Positions 1 to 10,600 of a stretch of 64,000 bases of DNA are shown here, in pieces. Within the stretch, counting starts at the first letter, position 1; the number at the start of each line of letters is the position of its first letter. A model generated the notes under the pieces. That model searched no databases. It had not been told where the DNA came from and worked only from the letters and a program-made list of their open reading frames with translations. This stretch comes from Chromatiaceae bacterium (GTDB lineage: Bacteria; Pseudomonadota; Gammaproteobacteria; Chromatiales; Chromatiaceae), in NCBI GenBank assembly GCA_024235395.1, contig JACKMK010000001.1, positions 1,426,001 to 1,490,000 on the forward strand, written 5' to 3'. The position numbers and the translations under genes are program-made.

Positions 1-600
1 CAGGGCACTGGTGATCGCGTCGGTACCACGATCAAGCATCATCGGCAAAGCGACCACGCTCGACGAGAACACGATCGCCGCGAAGATGGAACCCACCGCA
101 CTGCCGACCGCCAGAAATTCCAGCCAGCCGACAACACCGAGGTCCTCACCGATCGGGAAGAATACGTGCACCATCGACGCGGCGCGCGCCCAGACCAACA
201 GCACAACCAACATCACGAGCGCGAACAACAGTTCGTTGCGCAGATGATTGCGACTTTCCGACCAGCACACGCCGAGTCGCGGCTCTCGACCCAGCTCCAA
301 CTGACGACTGATCGAATAGAGACCGAATGCCAGCACCGGCCCGGCCAGGATGAATGCCATCCCGAGACTGAACAATGCGACCACATTGCCACCCGACCAG
401 ACCAGCGCCGCGACGACGAAGGCGAATACCGCCAGGCCGGTACCGTACGTGAGGCTCTGCGCCCGGGCACGATTCAGGTCGTGCCACCCGAGCCGCAGCC
501 ACCGCAAGGGTGCGCTGAAATCAAGCCGGTTAGAGGGATAAAAAAGGGGTTCGATCTGAGGGTCCGCACCGTCCGGGCGGACCACGCCGGGTTCTGCCAT
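1..600 (-). CDS. DUF2189 integral membrane protein (3' end missing)
   Basis: Translating the minus strand from the ATG at 600 gives 200 codons without a stop, running off the left edge. A strong ribosome binding site (aggaggaagtg) lies directly upstream. The N-terminal 50 residues are soluble and include RLDFSAPLRWLRLGWHDL. Hydrophobic segments follow: AVFAFVVAALVWSGGNVVAL, LFSLGMAFILAGPVLAFGLY, LLFALVMLVVLLVWARAASM and a fourth near the edge. This layout and the W-x-x-x-G-W-x-D-L start match the DUF2189 family as I recall it, a membrane family of unknown function, sometimes near cytochrome oxidase genes. It is divergent from ahcY. I am confident that it is a real gene, less so about the family name. 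Confidence 0.8.
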   Translation of the reverse strand, partial: MAEPGVVRPDGADPQIEPLFYPSNRLDFSAPLRWLRLGWHDLNRARAQSLTYGTGLAVFAFVVAALVWSGGNVVALFSLGMAFILAGPVLAFGLYSISRQLELGREPRLGVCWSESRNHLRNELLFALVMLVVLLVWARAASMVHVFFPIGEDLGVVGWLEFLAVGSAVGSIFAAIVFSSSVVALPMMLDRGTDAITSAL

Positions 601-866
601 CACTTCCTCCTGGGTTGCTGCGTGCCCCGTCGATCGGGGTCTGTGTCGGGCCGTCTGTGCGGCTTTGTCCGGAAAATAGCGCAAAATCGGCCACTACGGC
701 AGCAACTTTTTGGCTTTTTAGACGCCTTCGGAGGCTTTTCGCACCCAGCAGGGACGGCATTCGGCGAAATCGCCCCATCACTGGGGTGAACGTGTAGAAT
801 CTTCCGCCCCGGATAACGGGTCGGTTAAAGTTTTTGCCGGCACGGCACGCTAAAAGGGGGTTACCA
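601..866. other. Intergenic leader between the DUF2189 gene and the ahcY riboswitch
   Basis: No open frame here looks coding. The stretch lies between divergent starts, so it should hold promoters for both sides. A tagaat box at 795-800 could be a -10 for the ahcY transcript, but I see no convincing -35 at the right distance. A short inverted repeat (cccca/tgggg) lies around 773-786. Nothing else stands out. Confidence 0.4.
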
Positions 867-920
867 ATCCACCGCGAGGGGCGCTGCAACCTGTCGATCA
901 GGCCAGGCTCGGGGATGGAT
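867..920 (+). promoter_or_regulatory. SAH riboswitch (ahcY leader RNA)
   Basis: The leader about 55 bases before the ahcY start contains gcgaggggcgctgcaac followed by aggctcgg. That order matches the conserved core of the S-adenosylhomocysteine riboswitch as I remember it (GAGGAGCGCUGC, then GCUCGG). The outer stem can form from CGAG at 875-878 with CTCG at 908-911, and CC at 869-870 with GG at 917-918. Known examples sit upstream of ahcY or metH in proteobacteria and switch expression on when SAH accumulates. The identification rests on core sequence and position; I did not run a covariance model. Confidence 0.85.
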
Positions 921-973
921 TTGCATGCGATAAACGGCGCTCACTCACGATTATTGAACAGGAGTCAACGACC

Positions 974-2380
974 ATGAGTGAGTTCACTGATTACAAAGTC
1001 GCCGATATCGCACTGGCCGACTGGGGCCGCAAAGAGATACGCATTGCCGAGACGGAGATGCCGGGCCTGATGGCCCTGCGCGAAAAATACGGCAAGGACA
1101 AGCCCCTCAAGGGCGCGCGCATTACCGGTTCGCTGCACATGACCATCCAGACCGCCGTGCTGATCGAGACCCTGGTGGAACTCGGCGCCGAGGTGCGATG
1201 GTGTTCGTGCAACATTTTCTCCACCCAGGATCACGCCGCGGCGGCGATCGCCGCGGCCGGCATCCCGGTCTATGCCTGGAAGGGTGAGACGCTCGAAGAA
1301 TACTGGTGGTGCACAGAGCAGGTGCTCAACTGGCCGAACGGCGAGGCGCCCAACATGATCCTCGACGATGGCGGCGATGCGACCTTGCTGGTACACAAAG
1401 GTGTCGAATTCGCCGATGCCGGGGCGGTTCCGTCGCCGAAGGAAAACGATCCCGACGAATGGAAAGTCATCCTCGGCGTACTGAAACGCAGCCTGGACGA
1501 GGATCCCAAACGCTATCACCGCATGGCCGAATCGATCCGCGGCGTGACTGAAGAGACCACCACCGGCGTGCATCGGCTGTACGAGATGCTGAAGAAGGGT
1601 CAGTTGCTGTTCCCGGCGATGAACGTCAACGATTCGGTCACGAAGTCCAAGTTCGACAACCTGTACGGATGCCGCGAATCGCTGGTCGACGGCATCAAGC
1701 GCGCCACCGACGTCATGGTCGCCGGAAAGATCGCGGTCGTCTGCGGCTACGGCGACGTCGGCAAGGGTTCCGCGCAATCGCTGCGTGGTCTCGGGGCGAC
1801 CGTCTGGATCACCGAGATTGACCCGATCTGCGCATTGCAGGCGGCCATGGAAGGCTACCGCGTCGTCACGATGGAGGACGCGGCACCAGTCGCCGATATC
1901 TTCGTCACCGCCACCGGCAACAAGGACATCGTTCGCCACGACCACATGCTGGCGATGAAAGACCAGGCCATCGTCTGCAACATCGGGCATTTCGACAACG
2001 AGATCGACATTGCGAGTGTCGCCAAGTACCAGTGGGAAAACATCAAGCCGCAGGTGGACCACATCATTTTCCCGGATGGCAAGCGCATCATCATGCTCGC
2101 CGAAGGACGCCTGGTTAACCTCGGCTGCGCAACCGGCCATCCAAGTTTCGTGATGTCCAACTCGTTTACCAACCAGGTGTTGGCCCAGATCGAGTTGTAC
2201 ACCAAGCAGGCCGATTACCCGATCGGGGTGTACATCCTGCCCAAGCACCTGGACGAAGAAGTCGCGCGCCTGCACCTGCAGAAGATCGGCGCCAGGTTGA
2301 CGGTGCTGACGACGGACCAGGCCGACTACATCGGCGTGCCGGTCGAGGGACCGTACAAGGCGGATCACTACCGCTACTGA
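974..2380 (+). CDS. ahcY: Adenosylhomocysteinase (SAH hydrolase)
   Basis: This 468-residue cytosolic enzyme reversibly splits S-adenosylhomocysteine into homocysteine and adenosine, removing the inhibitory product of SAM-dependent methylation. The NAD-binding loop GYGDVGKG begins near residue 258, and the family C-terminus PYKADHYRY is intact. Its length fits the longer proteobacterial form with the extra insertion of about 40 residues. The ATG at 974 follows a good ribosome binding site (aggag). Upstream is the probable SAH riboswitch, which would induce the gene when its substrate builds up. metF follows 110 bases downstream on the same strand, so the two may share a methyl-cycle transcript. 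The identification is secure. Confidence 0.98.
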   Translation: MSEFTDYKVADIALADWGRKEIRIAETEMPGLMALREKYGKDKPLKGARITGSLHMTIQTAVLIETLVELGAEVRWCSCNIFSTQDHAAAAIAAAGIPVYAWKGETLEEYWWCTEQVLNWPNGEAPNMILDDGGDATLLVHKGVEFADAGAVPSPKENDPDEWKVILGVLKRSLDEDPKRYHRMAESIRGVTEETTTGVHRLYEMLKKGQLLFPAMNVNDSVTKSKFDNLYGCRESLVDGIKRATDVMVAGKIAVVCGYGDVGKGSAQSLRGLGATVWITEIDPICALQAAMEGYRVVTMEDAAPVADIFVTATGNKDIVRHDHMLAMKDQAIVCNIGHFDNEIDIASVAKYQWENIKPQVDHIIFPDGKRIIMLAEGRLVNLGCATGHPSFVMSNSFTNQVLAQIELYTKQADYPIGVYILPKHLDEEVARLHLQKIGARLTVLTTDQADYIGVPVEGPYKADHYRY

Positions 2381-2408
2381 TACACAGCACCCAGGATTGC
2401 TGCCGACA

Positions 2409-2438
2409 ACCCGCGACCGCGCAAGACGGGTCGCGGGT
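2409..2438 (+). other. Strong hairpin between ahcY and metF
   Basis: A perfect 10-base-pair stem (acccgcgacc at 2409-2418 with ggtcgcgggt at 2429-2438) encloses a 10-base loop. No T-run follows, so it is not a standard intrinsic terminator. It could be an RNA-stability or processing element, or part of a rho-dependent end after ahcY. The structure is visible in the sequence; any function is inferred. Confidence 0.5.
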
Positions 2439-2490
2439 CCGTCGCTCAGCATTGGCGATCACGCCCGATTGAATACGCAGGATTCGCGCC

Positions 2491-3357
2491 ATGACCTTTC
2501 CGCAACCAGCCGAAAAGATCTTCAGCTTCGAACTTTTCCCACCCAAGACAGAGGTCGGTATCGCAAAACTCCGCGACACCGTAATTGCACTGAACGCGCG
2601 CAACCCGGCGTACTTCTCAGTCACCTATGGCGCGGGCGGCTCCACCCAGAGCAACACCTTCGCCACGGTGGACTGGATCAGTGCACAGGGGATCGAGGTC
2701 GCGCCGCACCTTTCGTGCGTCGGTAGCAGCCGCGATGAATTGCTGGCGATCCTTGATCGTTATGCCAACCAGGGAATTCACCGTATCGTCGCATTGCGCG
2801 GTGATTTGCCTTCGGGTGCGGGGCGCGGGGCCATTGGTGACCTCAATCACGCGAACGAACTCGTGTCGCTGATCCGGGAGCGGTTCGGGACACGGTTTCA
2901 CATCGAGGTCGCCGCCTACCCCGAAATGCACCCGCAGGCACCGAATTTTCAGAAGGACCTCGACAACTTCCAGCGGAAGGTGGTGGCTGGCGCCGACGCC
3001 GCGATCACCCAGTATTTTTACAACGCGGACGCCTATGGCAGCTTCGTCGACGCCTGCCTTGCACGCGGCATCGAGATACCGATCGTCGCGGGAATCATGC
3101 CCATCACCAACTTCAGCAACCTGGTGCGTTTTTCCGATGCCTGTGGGGCCGAGATACCGCGTTGGCTGCGCAAACGCCTCGAAGCATTCGGCGACGATAC
3201 CGACAGCATCCGTGCATTCGGAACGGAGGTAGTCACCCGTCTGTGCAGGCGCCTGCTGGATATGGGCGCCCCCGGCTTGCACTTCTACACGATGAATCAG
3301 GCCGAACCCACCCTGGCGATCTGGGACAACCTCGGCCTGGACAACGCCGCACCCTGA
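2491..3357 (+). CDS. metF: 5,10-methylenetetrahydrofolate reductase
   Basis: This is a 288-residue FAD-dependent TIM-barrel enzyme that reduces methylene-THF to methyl-THF, the methyl donor for methionine synthesis. The N-terminal FELFPPKTE carries the conserved active-site glutamate region. Further family motifs are SVTYGAGGS, LRGDLP and the flavin-binding stretch AAYPEMHPQAPNF. Length is close to the E. coli enzyme. It sits after ahcY, which regenerates homocysteine, so both serve the activated methyl cycle and may respond to the upstream SAH riboswitch. The ATG at 2491 fits the family N-terminus. Confidence 0.97.
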   Translation: MTFPQPAEKIFSFELFPPKTEVGIAKLRDTVIALNARNPAYFSVTYGAGGSTQSNTFATVDWISAQGIEVAPHLSCVGSSRDELLAILDRYANQGIHRIVALRGDLPSGAGRGAIGDLNHANELVSLIRERFGTRFHIEVAAYPEMHPQAPNFQKDLDNFQRKVVAGADAAITQYFYNADAYGSFVDACLARGIEIPIVAGIMPITNFSNLVRFSDACGAEIPRWLRKRLEAFGDDTDSIRAFGTEVVTRLCRRLLDMGAPGLHFYTMNQAEPTLAIWDNLGLDNAAP

Positions 3358-3454
3358 CGGGCAATGGCACTATCGATCGTCCCTTTGATCCGCGATCGAC
3401 ACCCGCCCAACGCGGGCACGGACGCTGCGCCAAGCGGCACCCGAGTCTGACCGC

Positions 3455-4180
3455 ATGCGCGAACCCCGACTATTTGTCGCACAACCGCTTACCCCCGGAT
3501 CCGAGGTGGAACTCGACGACCGCAGCCGCCGTCATGTCAGCCAGGTACTGCGGCTGCGTATCGGCCACCAGGTCATCCTGTTCGACGGCAGCGGCACCGA
3601 TTTCGCGGCCGAACTGACACACTGCGACCGTGTCTGCTGTCGCGCGCGTATCGATGGGGTGCGGTCGACCGAGGCCACAGCATCGTTGCCGATCGGTCTC
3701 GCGGTTGGCATATCGCGCGGCGAACGCATGGACTTTGTCGTCCAGAAATCGGTCGAACTGGGCGTCGCCACGATCTGGCCGCTGACCACTGAGCGCAGTA
3801 TCGTGCAGATGGATGCACAACGCCGCGACAAACGCATGGCGCATTGGCGCGGCATCCTGATCGGTGCCTGTGAACAGAGCGGTCGCAGTCGACTGCCGGT
3901 GCTACACGAGCCGACCGGGCTTGCGGAATGGCTGGAAGCCCATCCGCAAGGGCTGATGCTGCACCACGGCGCACAAACGGGACTGCACGCGCTGCCGGCA
4001 CCGACAACCCCAATCCATCTGTTGGTCGGTCCGGAAGGCGGGCTGAGCGATGCCGAATGCACGCTCGCCGAGCGCCACCACTACATCGCGGTGCGGCTGG
4101 GCCCACGGATATTGCGAACCGAGACGGCTCCGCTTGCCGCGATCGCGGCGATCCAGACGCTCTGGGGGGATTTTCGCTGA
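3455..4180 (+). CDS. rsmE: 16S rRNA (uracil-1498-N3)-methyltransferase
   Basis: This 241-residue SPOUT-class enzyme methylates U1498 of 16S rRNA in the 30S subunit. It has the N-terminal PUA-like region (HVSQVLRLRIGHQ), VQKSVELGVATIWPL, the knot motif GPEGGLSDAE, and the C-terminal LGPRILRTETAPLAAI that binds SAM in this family. The ATG at 3455 gives the usual short N-terminus. A 97-base gap separates it from metF. It converges with chpC, and the 14 bases between their stops hold no visible terminator. In Pseudomonas, as I recall, the homologue also lies near the chp cluster. Confidence 0.96.
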   Translation: MREPRLFVAQPLTPGSEVELDDRSRRHVSQVLRLRIGHQVILFDGSGTDFAAELTHCDRVCCRARIDGVRSTEATASLPIGLAVGISRGERMDFVVQKSVELGVATIWPLTTERSIVQMDAQRRDKRMAHWRGILIGACEQSGRSRLPVLHEPTGLAEWLEAHPQGLMLHHGAQTGLHALPAPTTPIHLLVGPEGGLSDAECTLAERHHYIAVRLGPRILRTETAPLAAIAAIQTLWGDFR

Positions 4181-4194
4181 ACCGTCCGGTCTTC

Positions 4195-4650
4195 TCAGGC
4201 GGCCGGCAACTGTGATTGCAGATAATCGATGTCCGGCACCAACAGTTCTTCACCACCCGACCACAGCGTCATGCGCACCGGAGCCTTGCCCGGCTGACTG
4301 CTGCGCGCCGCATCGATCACCTCTCTATTGACGCGCAACAGACGCGGTATGCCTTGCGCGACCAAACCGAGTAACGGCCACCCTTTCTCCGGGTTGAGGC
4401 CGTAGCAAACGGCGATTCGCTGGCGCACCCCTGCGCCGATGACCTGACGCCCCAGGAGGCGCTCGAAATCCACGACCAGTATGCGGCGCTGGTGCCAGTT
4501 GATCTGGCCCTGGATCCACGAAACAGGGTGAGAAATCGGGTCGGGTTCGCGATATCCGATGATCTCGGCCACCGTTGCGTTGGGCAATAGCATTCTGCCT
4601 TCACGCATCGGGATCAGCATGCAGCGGATCTCGCTTTCCAGCCTGCTCAC
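4195..4650 (-). CDS. chpC: CheW-like chemosensory coupling protein ChpC
   Basis: This 151-residue protein is a single CheW-like domain, with the beta-barrel signature MLLPNATVAEIIGY followed by WIQGQINWHQRRILVVDFERLLG. It is the last gene of the Chp/Pil cluster and should link receptor to kinase in control of type IV pili. The start is GTG at 4650, overlapping the chpA stop as GTGA, so translation is probably coupled. In Pseudomonas a CheB-like gene (chpB) lies between chpA and chpC; here chpC follows chpA directly. The symbol rests on position and fold. Confidence 0.85.
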   Translation of the reverse strand: MSRLESEIRCMLIPMREGRMLLPNATVAEIIGYREPDPISHPVSWIQGQINWHQRRILVVDFERLLGRQVIGAGVRQRIAVCYGLNPEKGWPLLGLVAQGIPRLLRVNREVIDAARSSQPGKAPVRMTLWSGGEELLVPDIDYLQSQLPAA

Positions 4651-7600
4651 GACGCCGTATCCGCGAGAACGGTATAGATGTTTTCGAGCAACTCGGCTTC
4701 CTGGTAAGGCTTGCCCAGATAACGCTTGACGCCCAACTCAAAGGCGCGGTTGCGGTGCTTGTCGCCGCTGCGCGAGGTGATCATGATGATCGGGATGTCA
4801 CTGAGTTCAGGCGTGCTGCGCATGTGCCGTGCGAGCTCGTAACCATCCATGCGTGGCATCTCGATGTCCAGCAGCATGACGTCCGGTCTGTGCTCCTGGA
4901 GCAATGCCACCGCGTCGACCCCGTCCTTCGCGGTAACGACCTGCATATTGTGGCGCTCCAGCAGACGACTGGTGACCTTACGTACGGTGATCGAATCGTC
5001 AACCACCATAACCGAGACGCCCTTGCTCTCGGGTTCCGCCATCTCCGGTTCGAGGACGCCCTGCTGGGTGCTGTCTATCCGTACCAGGCTGTTCGTATCG
5101 AGTATCAGGGCGATCTGTCCATCCGCGAGGATCGTGCCACCGGTGAACCAGCGGACTGTGCTGAGCTGCGCCCCTACCGATTTCACGACGATCTGGCGGT
5201 TACCAAGCAGACTGTCGACCTGGATGGCCACCCGGTGTTCGCCGGAGCGCACCAGCAGCAGCGGCATCCATCGCACGCCATCCGGCAGATGCGAGGCATG
5301 CGTGCCCAGCATGCTACCCAGGTACCTGACTACATAGTCACGTCCGCCGTAGTGGAAATGCTCCTGCTCCCCTGCGTAGATCGCACGCAGCTCATCAAGA
5401 CCGATGCGCACCACGCCGTCCATGCTGCTGTGCGGTACGGCGTAGATATCTTCGCCCAGTGTCACCAGCAGCGCGTCGGTAATCGCCAGCGTGAACGGCA
5501 GGCGGATCGTGAAGCTGGTGCCGTAACCCGACTGCGAAGCGATCTCTAGGGTGCCACCAAGCTGCTTGACCTCGGTGAGCACGACATCCATGCCGACGCC
5601 GCGGCCCGACACCTGGGACAGCTCCTGGGCAGTCGAAAACCCGGGTTGGAGTATGAACTGGAACAGGTCGTCGTCTTCCACCGACATGTTTTCGTCCAGC
5701 AGACCACGCTCGACCGCTTTGGCACGGATGCGTGCGCGATCCAGGCCCGCACCATCGTCCGACAGAGTGAGCACGACGTCGGTACCCTCTCGTGCCAGTT
5801 GCAGCGTAATCAGTCCCTGCGGCGGTTTACGATTCGCAAGCCGCGTGTTGGCATCCTCGATGCCGTGCGACACCGAGTTGCGCAATAGATGCTCGAGCGG
5901 GCCCATCATGCGCTCGAGAATCGCGCGGTCCATGTCCTCTTCGCCACCGACGACATCGAGATTCGCCTGCTTGCCGACACTGTGACTGGTCTGGCGAACC
6001 ACGCGTTCAAGCCGCGGTACGCGGCTCGAGAATTTCACCATCCGGGTGCGCAGCAGGCTGTCCTGCAGATCGGTGGTGACACGCGCCTGCTGCAAGAGCA
6101 GGGTGTCCGTGTCTCGGCTGAGGTCGCTCAACGACTGGCCAAGGTTCGACAAGTCCTCGACGGTCTCCGAAAGCGCTCGCGAGAGCTGCTGAATGGTCGA
6201 GTAGCGGTCCATCTCCAGTGGGTCGAAATCGGCGAGCGTCTCGCCCTCGCGTTCATGCCGGGACAGGATCTGCGCCTCGGTCTCGAGCTCCAGGTCGCGC
6301 AGCTGCCCACGCAGTCGGTGGATGGTCTGGCCGAGTTCGCCGAGGTTGAAGGCGAAACTGCTGTTTTGCTGCTCGATGCGGGCGCGATAGATGCTCACCT
6401 CGCCCGCGTTGTTGACCATGTTGTCCAGCGCCTCGGAGGCGACGCGCACCCGCTCACCGCCTGACGCCGGCGCAACGGGCTCTTCAGGCAGCGGCCGCCT
6501 AGGGACGAACCCGTCGTTTTCGACGAACTGCTCCCCGCCGGGGAACTGCACCACGGTCGATTCGTGGCCTACCGCCGGGACAAACTGGCCGTCGTCGTCC
6601 TCGACCAGAAAGCTCGAGTCGCCGAGCAATTCCGAGTCGGTCATCAGCTGCGAATCCGCCAGCAGCTCCGAATCCTCGTCGCCATCTTCGACCAGCGACG
6701 ACACCGCAAACGCGCTCCCCGCCGGACGCAACACCGACTCCGACTCGAACGCGGCGCCCGCACCCTCGTCAAGCAATGCGGACTCGACGTCGAGCTCCTG
6801 GCTGTCGGGCTGGTACGACGAGGAGGCCTCGTCGCTCGCCGTTTCCACTGCTTCGAGACGTGGCGCCGGTTCGGTATCGAGCGCCGCGGTACCGGATGGC
6901 GCGAGGTCGTCCCAGGGACGGCCGTGCGCAGCCGCCTCGAGTCGTTCGATCAGATCCGGGTGAGCGTAGAGCCCCCCACCCTTCACGAGCGCATCGATGT
7001 CCAGTGCGAGCGCGTCGGTCGAATATCGAACGAGACCCTGTAGCCGTGCGTCGCCGCCAGTTCGTTGCTCGACGACGCTTTCAAACGCGGATTCCAACGC
7101 ATGGCTCAGGTCACCGATCGACATCAGGCCGGCCAGTCGCGCGCCACCTTTCATCGTATGCAGGGTGCGCTGCAGCTTGGCGACCACCTGGCGATCGCCG
7201 GAGGGTGCCGATTCCCATTCGGACAGCTCTCCCTCCAAGGCCTCGAGCAACTCCTTGGCCTCTTCGAGGAAGATCTCCAGCAACTCGGGATCGACATCAT
7301 CTGCCACCGGCGCCGGCGCAGCCGCAGGTGCCGGAGTCGGAGTCGGAGTCGGAGTCGGTGCAGGCGGTACCTCGACCTGAGGCTCGGCCGCTGATTCAAC
7401 GGCCGGCGACGTGTGATGCGCAATACCGTCCACCAACGCCGCAATCTCTTGATGCAGGGGCTCCCAATTTGGCACTTCGCGGTGCGGATCCTCGACCATT
7501 GCGGCGAGTTCCGTCATTGCCTGATGACTACGACGCAGCAGCTCGAGCATCGGCGCGTCCGCCTGACGGCCCTCGTCGTGCATCAGGTTTCCGAGTTGCT

Positions 7601-10600
7601 CGAGGTCGCCGGCGAGTGCCGCGATCGAATCCACGCCCGCGGTGCGCGAACTGCCACGCAGGGTATGCATCGCACGGCGGATTCCCTCGTTGAAATCGCA
7701 AGTCTGATTCTGGTCCGTGCAGTGCGCGACAAAGTCGGCCAGGACTTGAAGGTGACCCTGGGCCTCGTTCAGGAACACCGCGTTCAGACTGGAGTCGCCA
7801 GCGCCGACGGATGCCGTGTCGGCTTCGATGAAATCGGAGTCCTGTACGTCGATGGCAGTCAGAATCGATTCTTCGGCAGACTCGATGACGGATGCCGCCT
7901 CGGCATCCGACGAGCTGTCAGTGGACCCGTCGTCCCGCAACTCAACGGCATCTTCGGGCACGGAGGCGATCTCGATTTGCTCGTTCTCGTGCGATACCGG
8001 CTCCAGCTCGAGGACAACGTCGCCGTCGGCCACACCATGTTCTTCCGGCGCGTCGAGCGGCTCGAAAACGGTGTTCGGCGCGAGATCCGAATCAACCGCG
8101 ATATCGGTCGCGACGAACGCCTCCGGGATTTCGACCTGTAGTTCGTCGTCCGCCTGTTGTAGCTCTTCGTCCGAAGGCTCCACCGATTGCTCGGCGACGG
8201 CCTCGTACGCGACTTCGTCGGGCACATCGAGCGTTGCCGACGGCTCGTCGACCACCTCCTCGACGGCCTCCTCGACTGGCGGCGAGTCTGCCGCAGCCTG
8301 TTGCGGTTCGACGGCGGGGACGGTCTCGCCCGCGGCGACCGCGAAGGCACGCGCCGACAACGCCGACACGTCGGTATCCGTACCACCACGCTGTTGGCTC
8401 TCGGCAACCAGCGTCGGCAGGGTATCGACCGCCTCGTTAAGCAGCGCCAACAATTCGGGCGTGGTACTCACGGTGCCGTCGATGACTCGGTTGAGGAGAT
8501 TCTCGATCGACCAGGCGAACTCGCCGATGTTCATGGCGCCGACAATCCTGCCGCTGCCCTTCAGCGTGTGGAAGGATCGCCGGATCGTGGCCAGGGACTC
8601 GCGGTCGTCGAGATTGCTGCGCCACTTCGGGAAATTTTCCTGGATGACCTGTAGCTCCTCGTCGGCCTCCTCGGCGAATATTTCGAGGATCTCGGAATCG
8701 ACCGTTTCGACGTCCGATTCTTCGGTGTCGACCGCAGGCGGCGCCTCGGGCTCGATGACCGGTGCGGATCCGGTTTCTGCGGCGGTCTCGGCCGACGAGT
8801 CGGATTCGACCGACGCGGCTTGGGCACCGGGCTCGTCTACCGCGGTTTCCAGTTGATCGCCGGCGTCCGGCGTTTCCTCGACGGTGGCAGGTTCTTCGAC
8901 CGCCTCCAGGTCCAGCGACAATTCGTCGGACACGTCTTGTAGCGGTTCGGAAGGCGCCTCAACCGCATCCGCGGCCAGTGCAGACGCGTCGTCCGCCTGA
9001 TCGGATTCCTCCAAACCGGCTTCTTCGACTGACTCCGCCTCGGCTGCCTCCGCCTCTGCCACTTCCTGAAGCACGGGGGCTCCAGGCACCGCCTCGACTT
9101 CGCTGCGTAACCCGAGACGATCCAAAGCAGCCTCGGCGTATTGCAGTAGCTTGCCGCGATCACTGCCCGGCTCGATCGCCGATTGCATATACAGTTCCGC
9201 ACTGATCACCACGTCCGCCAGCGCATCCCGCTCCTGCGCATCCGGCAATCCCGTCTGCCTGGATGGCAACGATGTGATGTACGGTTTCAGATCGAGCAGC
9301 AACTGGCCGGCTTCGGACAGACCGAGCATCTGCAGCGCACCAGCCACGGCGTGCAGGCGCGCGGGTACCTCGTCGAGTTGCTCAGCGGCACTCGGCGTGG
9401 GGTTGTCCAGATACTCGAGGATCGTGTCCTTGGTCTTGGCAAGTTCCACCAAGGCCTCTTCGATCGCCGCCCGGACATGCTGCTGCATCTCGCCATGCGA
9501 CAGCGATGTGCCGCCGCCGGCGGCCTCGCCGGCGTCCTTCACCCCCTCGTCATCGCCGAGACTCGAAAGTGAGGATTCGACGTGCAAAAGGTCGGCGGCC
9601 AGCGCCATCAGGCGGTCCTCGGCCGGCGGCTGCGCCGACTGTTCGACCTCATGCAGTTCGTCGCAACGATGCTTGAGACGCGTACGCAGATCGCCTCGAC
9701 CGACCATGCCCAGCGTGTCGCCGATACGCTGGATCGGCGCTGCCAGCGCGGTGAGCCTTTCGAGCTGGCTGCGGTCGCTTCGAATATACAGGTCGAACTG
9801 ATCCTTCACCTCGCGCAGATCCTGCGCGAGTGCCTCGCTCACGGCATCAAACAACTCCCGGTCTGGCGCGCCAAGCGACCCGAGCACGCTGCCGTCCGAT
9901 TGATGTTCGGGGAAGGTATTGACCAGATCGGCCGAGTGCTTGACTGCCAGCACAGCGGGATCGGTGGAATTGGACCGGGCGATGTAATAGAGAAGGTTCT
10001 TCAGCAGATCGACCGGAAACTCCAGCATCGCCGACTCTTCGCCCTGGTCGATCACGTGCTTGAAAACCCGATCGAGCTTGCCGAACAACGGCTTGACTGC
10101 AAGTGCAGGCGCCTCGCTGTCGCCGGCCAATGCGGTGGCAAGCGCTTCGGCGGCGTCCAGCAGGCGGCGCAGGCGCGTGGTACCGGCGGCACTGTTCAAG
10201 GTATCGAGCACCTCGCGCAACTGCGCCAGGGATTCCTCGACGTCCTGGTTCCGGATCCAGTTCAACAGGCCACGGTGGTAGCGGCTGCGCAGTTTCCCGA
10301 CAAGTTTGGGAAGCTCACGGTTGCCGGAACCGGGGCGCACGGTCTCTGCGGCGATCACGGCGTCCAGCTTGGGCGCAAACAGCGATGTCTCCGAGACCAG
10401 CGGGGCGTCACGCGCCGCGCGCAAGTCGTTCATCAGCGGCAACAACACCAGCGGGATGTCGGCACCACCTCCCTCGATTTTTTCGAGATAAGCCGGTAGC
10501 TGCACCATCCCCAGCATCAATGCTTCGGCGGCGGGTTCGACCCGCTTCGCCTGCCCCTGGGACAGCGCGAGTGCGAGTTGCTCCATCTCGTCGGCGAGCA

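Noticed and set aside
965..2452. A 495-codon open frame on the minus strand opposite ahcY
   Set aside because: It mirrors a secure gene in GC-rich DNA, has no recognisable protein features and no ribosome binding site; it is a shadow frame.
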